From Paracidovorax avenae (GTDB lineage Bacteria > Pseudomonadota > Gammaproteobacteria > Burkholderiales > Burkholderiaceae_C), in the NCBI RefSeq assembly GCF_040892545.1, contig NZ_CP156079.1, positions 5,119,501 to 5,183,500 of the forward strand: 64,000 bases of DNA, written 5' to 3'. This document shows positions 27,610-35,944 of the stretch, one piece after another (the first letter of the stretch is position 1; each line of letters opens with the position of its first letter). Both the position numbers and the translations under genes were made by a program. The notes beneath the pieces are model-generated. The model saw only the letters and a program-made list of their open reading frames with translations. It did no database searches and was not told the DNA's origin.

Positions 27610-29865
27610 ATGTCCGTCCGCCTCCTGCAGCGCCTGCTGCCGCCCCTCGCCCTCCTGGCTGCCTGCGCCCTGGCGGCCCCGGCCTCCGCCCAACTGCTGT
27701 CCCAGCCCGCCGGCGGCGCCCCTGCCGGCACCGTGGCCGGCAGCAGCACCGTCACCACCCCGCACGTGCGTGCCGAGCTGGTGGCGCATGCGCCCGACGG
27801 CGTGGGCCCGGGCAAGCCGCTCTGGCTGGGCCTGTCGATCACGCACCAGCCCGAGTGGCACACCTACTGGAAGAACCCGGGCGACTCCGGCCTGCCCACG
27901 CAGGTCGAATGGCGCCAGCTGCCGCCGGGCATCGACGCCGGCGAGATCGCCTGGCCCGTGCCGCGCAAGATCCCCATCGGCACGCTGGCCAACTACGGCT
28001 ACGAGGGCACGGTGCTGCTGCCCGTGCCCATGACCGTCTCCGGCGCGTTCTCGCCGGGCCCGCTGGCGCGCAACGCCACCTTCACCCTGCATGCCTCCTG
28101 GCTGGTCTGCCGCAAGGAATGCATCCCTGAAGAGGGCACCTTCACCCTGCAGGTGCCCATCGCCAGCACCACCGCCGGACAGGCGCAGGATTTCGAGGCG
28201 GCTCGCCAGGCCCATCCGCAGCCCCTGCCCCCCCCGCCCGCCGCCGCCACCGGCGGCACCCGCAGCCACGCGCGCGTGGAGCGCGGCATGCTGGTGCTCA
28301 CCGTGGCCGGCCTGCCCGAGGCGGTGCGCGGCAAGCCGCTGGACTTCTTCCCCGAAACGCCCGGCATCATCGAGACCGCCGACGACGGCACGCAGGACTG
28401 GCAGGGCGACGTCTGGACCGCGCGCGTGGCGCTCTCCGCCCAGCGCAGCGAAGGCCCCATGCCCCTGCCCGTCGTGCTCGCGCAGGGCGGCCGGGGGTGG
28501 CGCGCCGAACTTCCCGTGGAAGGCGGCTGGCCCCGGCCGGCCTCCATGGCCACCGTCTCGCCCGCCCTGGAGGCCGCCCTGCGCGCGAATGCGCAACAGG
28601 CATCGCCAGCGGCTCCCGCGGCACCCGCCACCCCGGCACCGGCCGGCGTCCTGGCGGCCGCGCTGCTGGGCGCCCTGCTCGGCGGGCTGGTGCTCAATCT
28701 CATGCCCTGCGTGTTCCCGGTGCTCGCCATCAAGGTGGCCGGCTTCGCGCGCCACGGGCAGGACCGGCGTGCCCACCGGCTGGGCGGCATCGCCTACACG
28801 GCCGGCGTGGTGCTCTCCTTCCTGGCCCTGGGCGGCGCCATGCTGGCGCTGCGTGCGGCCGGCGAGGCCGTCGGCTGGGGCTTCCAGCTGCAGTCGCCCG
28901 CCGTGGTCGCGGTGCTGGCCGGGCTGTTCACGCTGATCGGCCTCAACCTTTCCGGCGTGTTCGAGTTCGGCCGCATGCTGCCCTCCTCGCTCGCGGGCCT
29001 GCAGGCGCGCCATCCCGTGGCCGATGCGTTCCTGACCGGCGTGCTCGCCGTGGCCGTGGCCTCGCCCTGCACCGCCCCCTTCATGGGCGCCTCGGTCGGC
29101 CTCACGGCCACGCTGCCGGCCGCGCAGGCGCTGGCGGTGTTCGCGGCGCTCGGCATCGGCCTCGCCCTGCCCTACCTGGCCGCGAGCTGGGTGCCCGCCG
29201 TCGCCCGCGCCCTGCCCCGCCCCGGCGCCTGGATGGACACGCTGCGCCGCTTCCTCGCCTTCCCCATGTTCGCCACCGTCGTCTGGCTGGTCTGGGTGCT
29301 GGGCCAGCAAAGCGGCATCGACGGCGCGGCCGCCCTGCTCGCGCTGCTCGTCGCGCTCGGCATGGTCGTGTGGGCCTGCACGCTCGCGGGCCGCGCGCGC
29401 CTGGCACTGGCGCCCCTGTCGCTGGCCGTGTTCGCGGCCCTGGCCGTGGCGGCCGTCCCCAAGATCACCGAAACCGCCCCACCCCTGGCCGCCTCCGCCA
29501 CCCCGGGCACATCCGGCGCCGCCGCGTCGGCCTGGCAACCCTGGCGCCCGGGCCTCGCGGAAGAACTGCTCGCCCAGGGCCGCCCCGTGTTCGTGGACTA
29601 CACCGCCGCCTGGTGCGTCACCTGCCAGTTCAACAAGAAAACCACCCTCGCCAGCGACGCCGTGCTGCGCGAATTCGCCGGCCGCAACGTGGCCCTGCTG
29701 CGCGCCGACTGGACGCGCCGCGATCCCGCCATCACCGCCGCGCTGGCGCAGCTGGGGCGCAGCGGCGTGCCGGTCTATGTGCTGCAGGCGCCCGGCCGGC
29801 AGCCGGTGGTGTTCTCGGAGATCCTGGGGGAGAGGGAATTGCGCACGGCGCTGGCGGCTCTGTAG
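27610..29865 (+). CDS. DsbD/ScsB-like protein-disulfide reductase
   Basis: The 751-residue protein carries electrons from the cytoplasm to the periplasm. It has a signal peptide (cleaved after ASA, about 27), an N-terminal DsbD-alpha-like domain with Cys167 and Cys171 in CRKEC, a membrane domain of eight helices with Cys367 (NLMPCVFPV) and Cys487 (ASPCTAPF), and a C-terminal thioredoxin domain with Cys669 and Cys672 (WCVTC). All three redox pairs are present. The large N-terminal domain is closer to ScsB than to classic DsbD. The partner proteins are not encoded nearby. Confidence 0.92.
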   Translation: MSVRLLQRLLPPLALLAACALAAPASAQLLSQPAGGAPAGTVAGSSTVTTPHVRAELVAHAPDGVGPGKPLWLGLSITHQPEWHTYWKNPGDSGLPTQVEWRQLPPGIDAGEIAWPVPRKIPIGTLANYGYEGTVLLPVPMTVSGAFSPGPLARNATFTLHASWLVCRKECIPEEGTFTLQVPIASTTAGQAQDFEAARQAHPQPLPPPPAAATGGTRSHARVERGMLVLTVAGLPEAVRGKPLDFFPETPGIIETADDGTQDWQGDVWTARVALSAQRSEGPMPLPVVLAQGGRGWRAELPVEGGWPRPASMATVSPALEAALRANAQQASPAAPAAPATPAPAGVLAAALLGALLGGLVLNLMPCVFPVLAIKVAGFARHGQDRRAHRLGGIAYTAGVVLSFLALGGAMLALRAAGEAVGWGFQLQSPAVVAVLAGLFTLIGLNLSGVFEFGRMLPSSLAGLQARHPVADAFLTGVLAVAVASPCTAPFMGASVGLTATLPAAQALAVFAALGIGLALPYLAASWVPAVARALPRPGAWMDTLRRFLAFPMFATVVWLVWVLGQQSGIDGAAALLALLVALGMVVWACTLAGRARLALAPLSLAVFAALAVAAVPKITETAPPLAASATPGTSGAAASAWQPWRPGLAEELLAQGRPVFVDYTAAWCVTCQFNKKTTLASDAVLREFAGRNVALLRADWTRRDPAITAALAQLGRSGVPVYVLQAPGRQPVVFSEILGERELRTALAAL

Positions 29866-29883
29866 CCAGGAATGCATGCCACG

Positions 29884-30942
29884 CTACCGCCGCGGGCGTG
29901 GCGCCGGCGGGATCTCCCGCACCAGCCGCATCCCGACCAGCGTGTACCGCGTCTCCGGGCTGTTCCAGTTGCGATAGGTGCAGCGCGCATACAGCGGCCA
30001 GGTGTGCCAGGAGCCCCCGCGCCGCACGCGTACCGTGCCCGTGGCGGGGCCCTGCGGGTCGTCGCGCACCGACCGCGCGTAGGCGTCGTCGGCATGCCAG
30101 TCCGATACCCATTCCCAGGCGTTGCCGTTCATGTCATGCAGCCCGAAGGCGTTGGGCGGATAGCTCGCCACGGGGGCGGTGAACGCGTGCCCGTCGTGGC
30201 CCGGCACGGCCTGCGCCTGCCAGCGCGGCCAATACGGGGCGGCATCCTGGTCGAACGTATTGGCATGGCGCGCCAGCGCCGCCGGATCGTTCCCATGGCC
30301 GTAGCGCGCCTGCCGGCCCGCGCGGCAGGCATATTCCCATTCCGCTTCGGTCGGCAGCCGGTAGCGGTGGCCCTCGGTGGCGCTCAGCCACGCGGCCAGG
30401 GCGTGCGCGTCGTGCCAGGTGACATTGACCACCGGATGGTCGTCGCCCTGCGCGAAACCCGGATCGCGCCATGAATAGCGCGGACTGCGCCCCTCGAACG
30501 CATCGCCGCGCGCCGTCGTGGCCGGATCGTAGGCGGGGTTGTAGCCATAGCCGCCCGTGCCATCGGCCTCGGACTCGGCGCGATAGCCCGACGCCTGCAC
30601 GAACCGCCGGAACTGCCCCACCGTGACCTCCGTCTGCCCCAGGTAGAACGCGCGGGTGATACGCACGGTGTGCACCGGCGCCTCGTCATCCAGGGCCGCC
30701 AGGCGGCTGGCCTCCATGCCGGGGTAGTCGCGGGCCAGGCGTTCCACGGGCTCGTCGCTGCCCATGCGGAAACTCCCGGCGGGAACACGCACGAACCGCA
30801 TGCCCAGCGAATTGGTCCAGACCGGCACGGCTGCCCTCTCTGGCGTGGCAGCCTTGCCAGCCGCCGCCTCCACGGCCGGCCAGGAGAAGCACAGCACCGC
30901 CATCGCCACGCGGGGCAGGCAGGGGAACGGAACAGAAACCAT
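29884..30942 (-). CDS. SUMF1/FGE-fold protein lacking the formylglycine-forming cysteines
   Basis: The 352-residue protein has a signal-like hydrophobic N-terminus and a full SUMF1 domain: NSLGMRFVRVPAGSFRMGSD, TRAFYLGQTEVTVGQFRRF, RLPTEAEWEYACRAG, NGNAWEWVSDW and RGGSWHTWPLYARCTYRNW. In true formylglycine-generating enzymes two cysteines follow GGS (pattern C-x4-C). Here those positions read Thr and Ala, with a single Cys two residues later. It is therefore probably not a sulfatase maturase but one of the many SUMF1-fold proteins of unknown role. The start at 30942 precedes the hydrophobic segment. Confidence 0.85.
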   Translation of the reverse strand: MVSVPFPCLPRVAMAVLCFSWPAVEAAAGKAATPERAAVPVWTNSLGMRFVRVPAGSFRMGSDEPVERLARDYPGMEASRLAALDDEAPVHTVRITRAFYLGQTEVTVGQFRRFVQASGYRAESEADGTGGYGYNPAYDPATTARGDAFEGRSPRYSWRDPGFAQGDDHPVVNVTWHDAHALAAWLSATEGHRYRLPTEAEWEYACRAGRQARYGHGNDPAALARHANTFDQDAAPYWPRWQAQAVPGHDGHAFTAPVASYPPNAFGLHDMNGNAWEWVSDWHADDAYARSVRDDPQGPATGTVRVRRGGSWHTWPLYARCTYRNWNSPETRYTLVGMRLVREIPPAPRPRR

Positions 30943-31071
30943 GACGGCGCTCCTGCCGGCATCGCGGCGATACAGCCATCGTGCCACGCCCCTTCCCTCC
31001 GGTGCGGGCCAGATGCGGAGATTCCACATCCGCGGTGCGCCACCCCGCCGTCCCGCGACGAAGGCACCGTG

Positions 31072-31641
31072 CTAGCGCGCCATGCAGGCATCCACCCACT
31101 GCACCACCTGCTGCACCGTGGGCGTGTCCGCCCCCATCAGCAGGCGGTAGATGATGGGGGCCACCACCGTGTCCAGCACGCAGTCCACCGAGGGCGTCAC
31201 CTGCCCGCGGGACCGCGCGCGCTCCACCATCATGGTGATCTGACCCGCGGTGATCTGCAGGCACTGGCAGGGCGCGGAGCCATCCCCGTAGCCGCTGGCG
31301 GAGAGCACGTCCTTCAGCATCTGCCGGCCCGGGCCGGACGACATCTCCTCCAGGAACTGCTCGCCCCAGGCCAGCAGGTCGCCGCGGAAGCTGCCGGTGT
31401 CGGGCGGCCCGGCCTCGTCGCGCATGCGCTCGAGCGACACGTCCGCCAGCAGTTCCGCCAGGTCGCCCCAGCGGCGATAGATGGTGGACGGCGTGACACC
31501 CGCCTGCACCGCGATCTGCGGGATGGTGAGCGCTTCGCGGCCGTGCAGCGCCGTCAGGTCGCGCACGGCCTGGTGCACGGCGGCCTGCACGCGGGCACTG
31601 CGCCCGCCGGGGCGCAATCGGGTGGTGACTCCAGACGTCAT
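31072..31641 (-). CDS. TetR-family repressor
   Basis: This 189-residue regulator has an N-terminal TetR helix-turn-helix (about 18-65) with ALTIPQIAVQAGVTPSTIYR and RWGDLAELL, then a ligand-binding helical domain resembling the TetR_C_11 type. It is divergent from an MFS exporter gene with 100 bp between them. That gap contains two inverted repeats well placed as operators, so it most likely represses itself and the exporter. Confidence 0.93.
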   Translation of the reverse strand: MTSGVTTRLRPGGRSARVQAAVHQAVRDLTALHGREALTIPQIAVQAGVTPSTIYRRWGDLAELLADVSLERMRDEAGPPDTGSFRGDLLAWGEQFLEEMSSGPGRQMLKDVLSASGYGDGSAPCQCLQITAGQITMMVERARSRGQVTPSVDCVLDTVVAPIIYRLLMGADTPTVQQVVQWVDACMAR

Positions 31642-31680
31642 GCGGCGATTCTAGGAGACGACGGCCTGCCTCTCCTGCCG

Positions 31681-31701
31681 TAAAGCAAAGACTTTGCTTT
31701 A
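31681..31701. promoter_or_regulatory. Perfect 21-bp palindrome, candidate TetR operator
   Basis: The arms TAAAGCAAAG (31681-31690) and CTTTGCTTTA (31692-31701) are perfect inverted repeats around one central A. The site lies 40 bp from both the tetR start and the MFS start, where a dimeric TetR repressor would block both promoters. Binding is inferred. Confidence 0.75.
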
Positions 31702-31715
31702 GTGAGAGAATCCGC

Positions 31716-31736
31716 TAACGCAATTTTTTAGCGTTA
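31716..31736. promoter_or_regulatory. Second inverted repeat upstream of the MFS gene
   Basis: TAACGC (31716-31721) and GCGTTA (31731-31736) form 6-bp arms around a nine-base AT-rich centre, ending 5 bp before the MFS start codon. It could be a second, weaker repressor site or a hairpin that covers the ribosome-binding region. No clear Shine-Dalgarno is visible there. Confidence 0.4.
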
Positions 31737-31741
31737 AAGCC

Positions 31742-32959
31742 ATGCCCACCGCCCTGTCTCCCGCTCCCTCGTCCCCGCCCCTGGCCTGGCCCGCGCGCCG
31801 GCTCGGGCCCGATGCCGCGCTGTGGCTCGCGGTGTCCGTGCTGATGATGTTCCTCGCCGCATCCAGCGCGCCTTCGCCGCTCTATGCGATCTACCGCGAG
31901 ATGTGGGGCTTTTCGGCCTTCAGCCTCACGGTGGTGTTCTCCAGCTACGCGTTCGCGCTGCTCGCCGCACTGCTGTGCTTCGGAGCGCTGTCGGACCACG
32001 TGGGCCGCCGCAACGTGGTCATCGCGGCGCTGGCGCTGGAGTTCGTCTCGGTGGTGGCCTTCTGGCAGGCCGAATCCGTGGGCTGGCTGGTCGCGGCGCG
32101 CGTACTGCAGGGGGTGGCCACGGGCATGGCCACCAGCGCGCTCAGCGCCCTGCTGGTGGACCTGCACCCCGTGCGCGGCCCGCTGATGAACAGCGTGGCG
32201 CCCATGATCGGCATGGCCATCGGCGCCCTTGGCACCAGCGTACTGGTGCAGTACCTGCCCTCGCCCACGCACCTGGTGTTCGAGCTGTTGCTGGTGGTGA
32301 TCGCGCTGCAGTGCGCCGCCGCCTTCTGGCTGCCCGAGACGGTGTCGCGCCGCCCCGGCGCCTGGCGCTCGCTGGTGCCGCGCATGCACGTGCCGCACGC
32401 CGCGCGGGCCCCGCTGCTGCGCATCCTGCCGCTCAGCACGGCCGGCTGGGCGCTCGGCGGCTTCTACCTCTCGCTCGGCCCCTCGCTGGGCAAGCTGATC
32501 ACGCACAGCGCCTCGCCGCTCGTCGGCGGCCTGCTGATCGCCGCGCTCGTGCTGCCCGGCGCCCTGGCCATCGGTGCCGTGCGCCAGCGCCCACCGCGCG
32601 GCGTGCTGCAGGGCAGCGCCGCGGCGCTGGCCCTGGGCCTGGCCATCACCCTCGCGGGCGTGGCCCGGCACAGCCCGGTGGCGTTTTTCGGGGGCACGCT
32701 GGTGGCGGGCCTGGGCTTCGGCGCCGGCTTCAACGCCTCCGTGCGCTGCCTCGTGCCCATGGCCTCCGCGCAGGACCGCGCCGGCCTGATGGCCAGCTTC
32801 TTCGTGCTGAGCTACCTCGCCTTCAGCCTGCCCGCCATCGCCGCCGGCCTGCTCACGGGCCTGTACGGGCTGCACGCCACGGCGTTGGGCTACGGCGCGC
32901 TGCTGATCGCCCTGGCCACCGTCTCGGCGTTCGGCGCCCGCGCCATGCCTGACCGCTGA
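31742..32959 (+). CDS. MFS transporter (drug-efflux type)
   Basis: The 405-residue protein has 12 hydrophobic segments in two halves. The loop between helices 2 and 3 has GALSDHVGRRNVVIAALALE, the MFS signature. The motif RVLQGVATGMATSALSALLV in helix 4 is typical of proton-coupled exporters. It is probably repressed by the divergent TetR protein. The substrate is unknown; exporters with this arrangement usually remove an antibiotic, a plant phenolic or a toxic metabolite that also releases the repressor. Confidence 0.92.
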   Translation: MPTALSPAPSSPPLAWPARRLGPDAALWLAVSVLMMFLAASSAPSPLYAIYREMWGFSAFSLTVVFSSYAFALLAALLCFGALSDHVGRRNVVIAALALEFVSVVAFWQAESVGWLVAARVLQGVATGMATSALSALLVDLHPVRGPLMNSVAPMIGMAIGALGTSVLVQYLPSPTHLVFELLLVVIALQCAAAFWLPETVSRRPGAWRSLVPRMHVPHAARAPLLRILPLSTAGWALGGFYLSLGPSLGKLITHSASPLVGGLLIAALVLPGALAIGAVRQRPPRGVLQGSAAALALGLAITLAGVARHSPVAFFGGTLVAGLGFGAGFNASVRCLVPMASAQDRAGLMASFFVLSYLAFSLPAIAAGLLTGLYGLHATALGYGALLIALATVSAFGARAMPDR

Positions 32960-32988
32960 CCGCGGACCGGCCAGGGGACGCCAGCGCC

Positions 32989-33567
32989 TCACCGCATCCT
33001 CTGCGCCCGGTGCCACACCGGCACCCACCACAGCGCCTGCACCAGCGCATACCCCATCACCGCGAAAGCCAGCGCCAGCAGCGGCAGCCCCACGGCCAGC
33101 GGCGCGCCCAATGCGTGCATCCACGTGGCCATGGCTTCCACGCCGCCCGTGGCGGACCAGCCCTCCCAGGCCGGCAGCCGCTGCTCGCCCGGCAGCACCC
33201 AGGCGCCCACCTGGAAGGCCAGGGCATAGAGCGGCAGCGTGGTCAGGGGATTGGTGTAGAGCGTGGCCGCGGCGCCCACCACTGCGTTGCCGCGCAATGC
33301 GGCACAGGTGGCGACCGCAGCCGGTATCTGCAGCGGCCCGGGGATCAACCCGCAGAACAGCCCCGCCGCGGCGCCGCGCGCCAGCGCCTCGCGCCGCAGG
33401 CACAGCAACTGGCGCCGCTCCAGCCAGGGGCGCAGCCGCGAGAGGGACGGCCGCTCCATCAGCGCGCGGGTGGCTGGCTCCTGGCGTCGCAACCAACGGC
33501 GCACGCCGGTCATCGCACGGGCCAGCGGCTGCGCGAGCCACCCGGCCACCGAGCCGGCGGCACTCAC
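32989..33567 (-). CDS. DUF2062-family membrane protein
   Basis: Starting at a GTG that overlaps the stop of the small upstream gene, the 192-residue protein has the DUF2062 core: LARGAAAGLFCGLIPGPLQI then AAVATCAALRGNAVVGAAAT and LYTNPLTTLPLYALAFQVG, with two or three membrane helices and a final amphipathic stretch. The biochemical role of the family is unknown. The gene is the last of a terC-(54-aa gene)-DUF2062 run. An ATG at codon 19 of this frame (MTGVRR) is an alternative start. Confidence 0.8.
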   Translation of the reverse strand: MSAAGSVAGWLAQPLARAMTGVRRWLRRQEPATRALMERPSLSRLRPWLERRQLLCLRREALARGAAAGLFCGLIPGPLQIPAAVATCAALRGNAVVGAAATLYTNPLTTLPLYALAFQVGAWVLPGEQRLPAWEGWSATGGVEAMATWMHALGAPLAVGLPLLALAFAVMGYALVQALWWVPVWHRAQRMR

Positions 33568-33728
33568 AGCGCCACCGCCACCGCGGTGGCCGCGCCCCAG
33601 GCGCCGGTCAGGGCCGCCAGCAGGCGCACGTCGCGGCGCTCGTTGCCGCCCCGCCAGCTCAGGAACGTGGTCAGCGCAAACGCGGCCAGCAGGGTGGCCA
33701 TCACGGCCTCGGTCATCGTCAGGTCCAT
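33564..33728 (-). CDS. Small 54-residue membrane protein between terC and DUF2062
   Basis: The frame encodes 54 residues beginning MDLTMTEAVMATLLAAFALT and ending in a second hydrophobic stretch rich in Ala and Val. The two predicted helices flank a charged loop (WRGGNERRDVR). It starts 29 bp after the terC stop, and its stop overlaps the GTG of the DUF2062 gene (GTGA), which argues for real translation. No family is recognised. Its role may be to couple translation or to partner one of its neighbours. Confidence 0.55.
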   Translation of the reverse strand: MDLTMTEAVMATLLAAFALTTFLSWRGGNERRDVRLLAALTGAWGAATAVAVAL

Positions 33729-33757
33729 GGTGTCGGTCTTTCCCGTTCAGGCCGGGC

Positions 33758-34762
33758 TCAGGCGCCCGTGCCCGGCAGCGCGGGGGGCGTACCGCCGCCG
33801 CCACTGCCGCCGTCCTTGCCGCGCGACGTCCAGAGCGAGGCCACGATCGATCCGGCGATCAGCGCGCCCGTCACCAACAGCGCATAGCCGATCGGGATCT
33901 TGTAGAGGTCGATCAGCAGCATCTTCGCGCCGATGAACACCAGCACCATCGCCAGGCCGTAGGCCAGCAGGTGGAAGCGGTCCGCCAGGTCGGCCAGCAG
34001 GAAGTACAGCGCGCGCAGGCCCAGGATCGCGAAGATGTTGGCCGTGAGCACGATGAACGGATCGCTCGTGATCGCGAAGATCGCCGGGATGCTGTCCACC
34101 GCGAAGATCACGTCCGTCACGCCGATCATGATCAGCACCACGAACAGCGGGGTGAACAGCTTCACGCCACCCACCACCGTGGTCATCTTCTCGCCGTCGA
34201 ACGTATCCGACATGCGGATGCGCTTGCGCAGGAATTTCAGCACCGGGTTGGTGGAGATGTCCGGCTCCTGCCCCGCGGCGATCCACATCTTCACGCCCGT
34301 GATGACCAGGAACGCGCCGAACACGTACAGCAGCCAGTGGAACGTGGCCAGCAGCCAGGCGCCCGCCAGGATCAGCACCGTGCGCAGCACGATCGCGCCG
34401 ATGATGCCGATGATCAGCGCGCGCTTCTGGTACTCCGCCGGCACGGCGAAGTAGCTGAAGATCATCAGGAAGACGAAGATGTTGTCCACCGACAGGCTTT
34501 TCTCGACGAGGTAGCCGGTGATGAACTGCATCGATACCGTGTTGGCCACCTCCCGGCCCTGCGAGCCGTCCAGGTACCACCAGAGGATGGCGACGAACAC
34601 GAACGCGAGCGAGAACCACAGCACGCTCCACTTGAGCGCCTCTTTCATGGTCACTTTGTGCGCGCCCTGGCGCTCCATGACCAGCAGGTCGATGGCGATC
34701 GCCACGACCACGAACAGGCCGAAGCCGGCCCACATCCAGGGGGTTCCGATGGTTTCCACCAT
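33758..34762 (-). CDS. TerC/Alx-family integral membrane protein
   Basis: The 334-residue protein has about nine membrane helices and the TerC hallmarks VEKSLSVDNIFVFLMIFSYF, FGAFLVITGVKMW and VTDVIFAVDSIPAIFAITSD, with acidic residues in the membrane that bind or move manganese in Alx-like members. It is longer than tellurite-type TerC and matches Alx (about 320). Probable function is Mn2+ export or protection of the secretion machinery from misloaded metal. An intrinsic-terminator-like hairpin in its leader suggests conditional readthrough. Confidence 0.93.
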   Translation of the reverse strand: MVETIGTPWMWAGFGLFVVVAIAIDLLVMERQGAHKVTMKEALKWSVLWFSLAFVFVAILWWYLDGSQGREVANTVSMQFITGYLVEKSLSVDNIFVFLMIFSYFAVPAEYQKRALIIGIIGAIVLRTVLILAGAWLLATFHWLLYVFGAFLVITGVKMWIAAGQEPDISTNPVLKFLRKRIRMSDTFDGEKMTTVVGGVKLFTPLFVVLIMIGVTDVIFAVDSIPAIFAITSDPFIVLTANIFAILGLRALYFLLADLADRFHLLAYGLAMVLVFIGAKMLLIDLYKIPIGYALLVTGALIAGSIVASLWTSRGKDGGSGGGGTPPALPGTGA

Positions 34763-34766
34763 GGTG

Positions 34767-34901
34767 TCAGCCCTCCCGGCGCACGCGGCGCGTCGTGGCC
34801 GTGGTCAGCGGCAGGAGCGAGAACGCAAAAACGCCGGGCCCGGCTGGCTCGGCGCCCGGCGGTGCGGCATGCGGCACCAGGAGAAGTCGGGTGGTGGTCA
34901 T
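34767..34901 (-). CDS. Possible 44-codon leader ORF upstream of terC
   Basis: The frame begins MTTTRLLLVPHAAPPGAEPA and ends 4 bases before the terC ATG. It overlaps the hairpin at 34832-34861. No good ribosome site is visible, the frame is GC-rich by composition, and no homolog is recognised. It could be a leader peptide whose translation alters the hairpin, or chance. It is listed because of its position. Confidence 0.3.
   Translation of the reverse strand: MTTTRLLLVPHAAPPGAEPAGPGVFAFSLLPLTTATTRRVRREG
34827..34861 (-). terminator. Terminator-like hairpin in the terC leader
   Basis: Read on the minus strand, CGCCGGGC (34861-34854) pairs with GCCCGGCG (34839-34832), with further CCG/CGG pairing inside the loop. 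Five T residues follow (34831-34827). This has the form of a Rho-independent terminator 65-100 bp upstream of the terC start, in the sense orientation. If it is real, terC must be controlled by attenuation or the hairpin must be leaky. Confidence 0.5.
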
Positions 34902-35043
34902 GATGGAGGGCAATCGAAGTGGAGACAAAAAAGAGGGAATGCGAACCCGCACTGTCGGGCCTGCGGATCCGGAAAGGAAGATAGCCCGGCCGTAAGATCA
35001 CTTCGGTTTTTGCGAACTGTTTCGCTTCCTTGTCCTACAAAAA

Positions 35044-35934
35044 ATGAGCCAGAGCTTCAACTACCGGCACCTGTATTACTTCTGGGTGGTCGCCAAGGAA
35101 GGCGGCGTGGCCCGCGCCGCCGAGCGCCTGGACATGGCCGTGCAGACCATCAGCGCCCAGGTGCGCTCCCTGGAGAAGGACCTGGGCACCGCCCTGCTGC
35201 GCGCCGAAGGCCGCAACCTCGTGCTCACCGACGCGGGCGTGGCCGCCATGCACGAGGCCGACCAGATCTTCGCCCTGGGCGAGCAACTGCAGCACCGCGT
35301 GGCCGAAGCCGCCACCGGCCGCATCCTGCGGCTGAACCTGGGGATTTCGGACGGCATCGCCAAGGTGGCCGTGCACCGCCTGCTCACCCCCGTGCTGGAC
35401 GCACCCCATCTGCGCCTGCTGTGCCACGAGGGCGAATTCCAGCCCCTGCTGGGCGAACTCGCCCTGCACAAGCTCGACGCCGTGCTGGCCGACCGCCCCG
35501 CCCCGCCCAACCCGGCCCTGAAGACCACCAGCCAGCTCCTGGGCACCAGCCCCATCGCCTGGTACGCGCCGCCCCAATGGGCCGAAGCGGCCGCCCGGAA
35601 TTTCCCCCAGAGCCTCGCCGTCGTGCCCGTGCTGCTACCGACCGAACACGCCGCCGCGCGGGCGCGCATCGACCACTGGCTGGAGCGGGAACGCATCCGG
35701 CCGCGGATCGCGGGGGAGTTCGAGGACAGCGCCCTGCTCGCCACGTTCGCGAGCACGGGCATGGGCGTGATGCCCGCGCCGGAGTCGATGGGGGAGCACC
35801 TGGCGCGCACGCACGGGCTGGTGGCGGTGGGAACGACGGCGGATGTGCAGGAGCAGTTTCACCTGATCTTCAGTGCGAGGAAGGTGATGCATCCGCTGGT
35901 GGTGCGGTTGGTGGAAGGAGGGACGCTGGATTGA
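35044..35934 (+). CDS. nhaR: NhaR-type LysR regulator
   Basis: The 296-residue protein opens with FNYRHLYYFWVVAKEGGVAR followed by AAERLDMAVQTISAQVRSLE, the distinctive NhaR winged helix, which differs from other LysR members in the HLYYFW start. The C-terminal effector domain (about 90-295) is of the periplasmic-binding type. NhaR activates nhaA in response to sodium in enteric bacteria; no nhaA gene is in view. It is divergent from terC, so joint control by ion stress is possible. No clear Shine-Dalgarno precedes the ATG. Confidence 0.88.
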   Translation: MSQSFNYRHLYYFWVVAKEGGVARAAERLDMAVQTISAQVRSLEKDLGTALLRAEGRNLVLTDAGVAAMHEADQIFALGEQLQHRVAEAATGRILRLNLGISDGIAKVAVHRLLTPVLDAPHLRLLCHEGEFQPLLGELALHKLDAVLADRPAPPNPALKTTSQLLGTSPIAWYAPPQWAEAAARNFPQSLAVVPVLLPTEHAAARARIDHWLERERIRPRIAGEFEDSALLATFASTGMGVMPAPESMGEHLARTHGLVAVGTTADVQEQFHLIFSARKVMHPLVVRLVEGGTLD

Positions 35935-35944
35935 TCGGGCCAGA

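Noticed and set aside
34763..35043. yybP-ykoY manganese riboswitch upstream of terC
   Set aside because: The conserved GGGGAGUA-type loop and its partner loop were looked for on the minus strand and not found.
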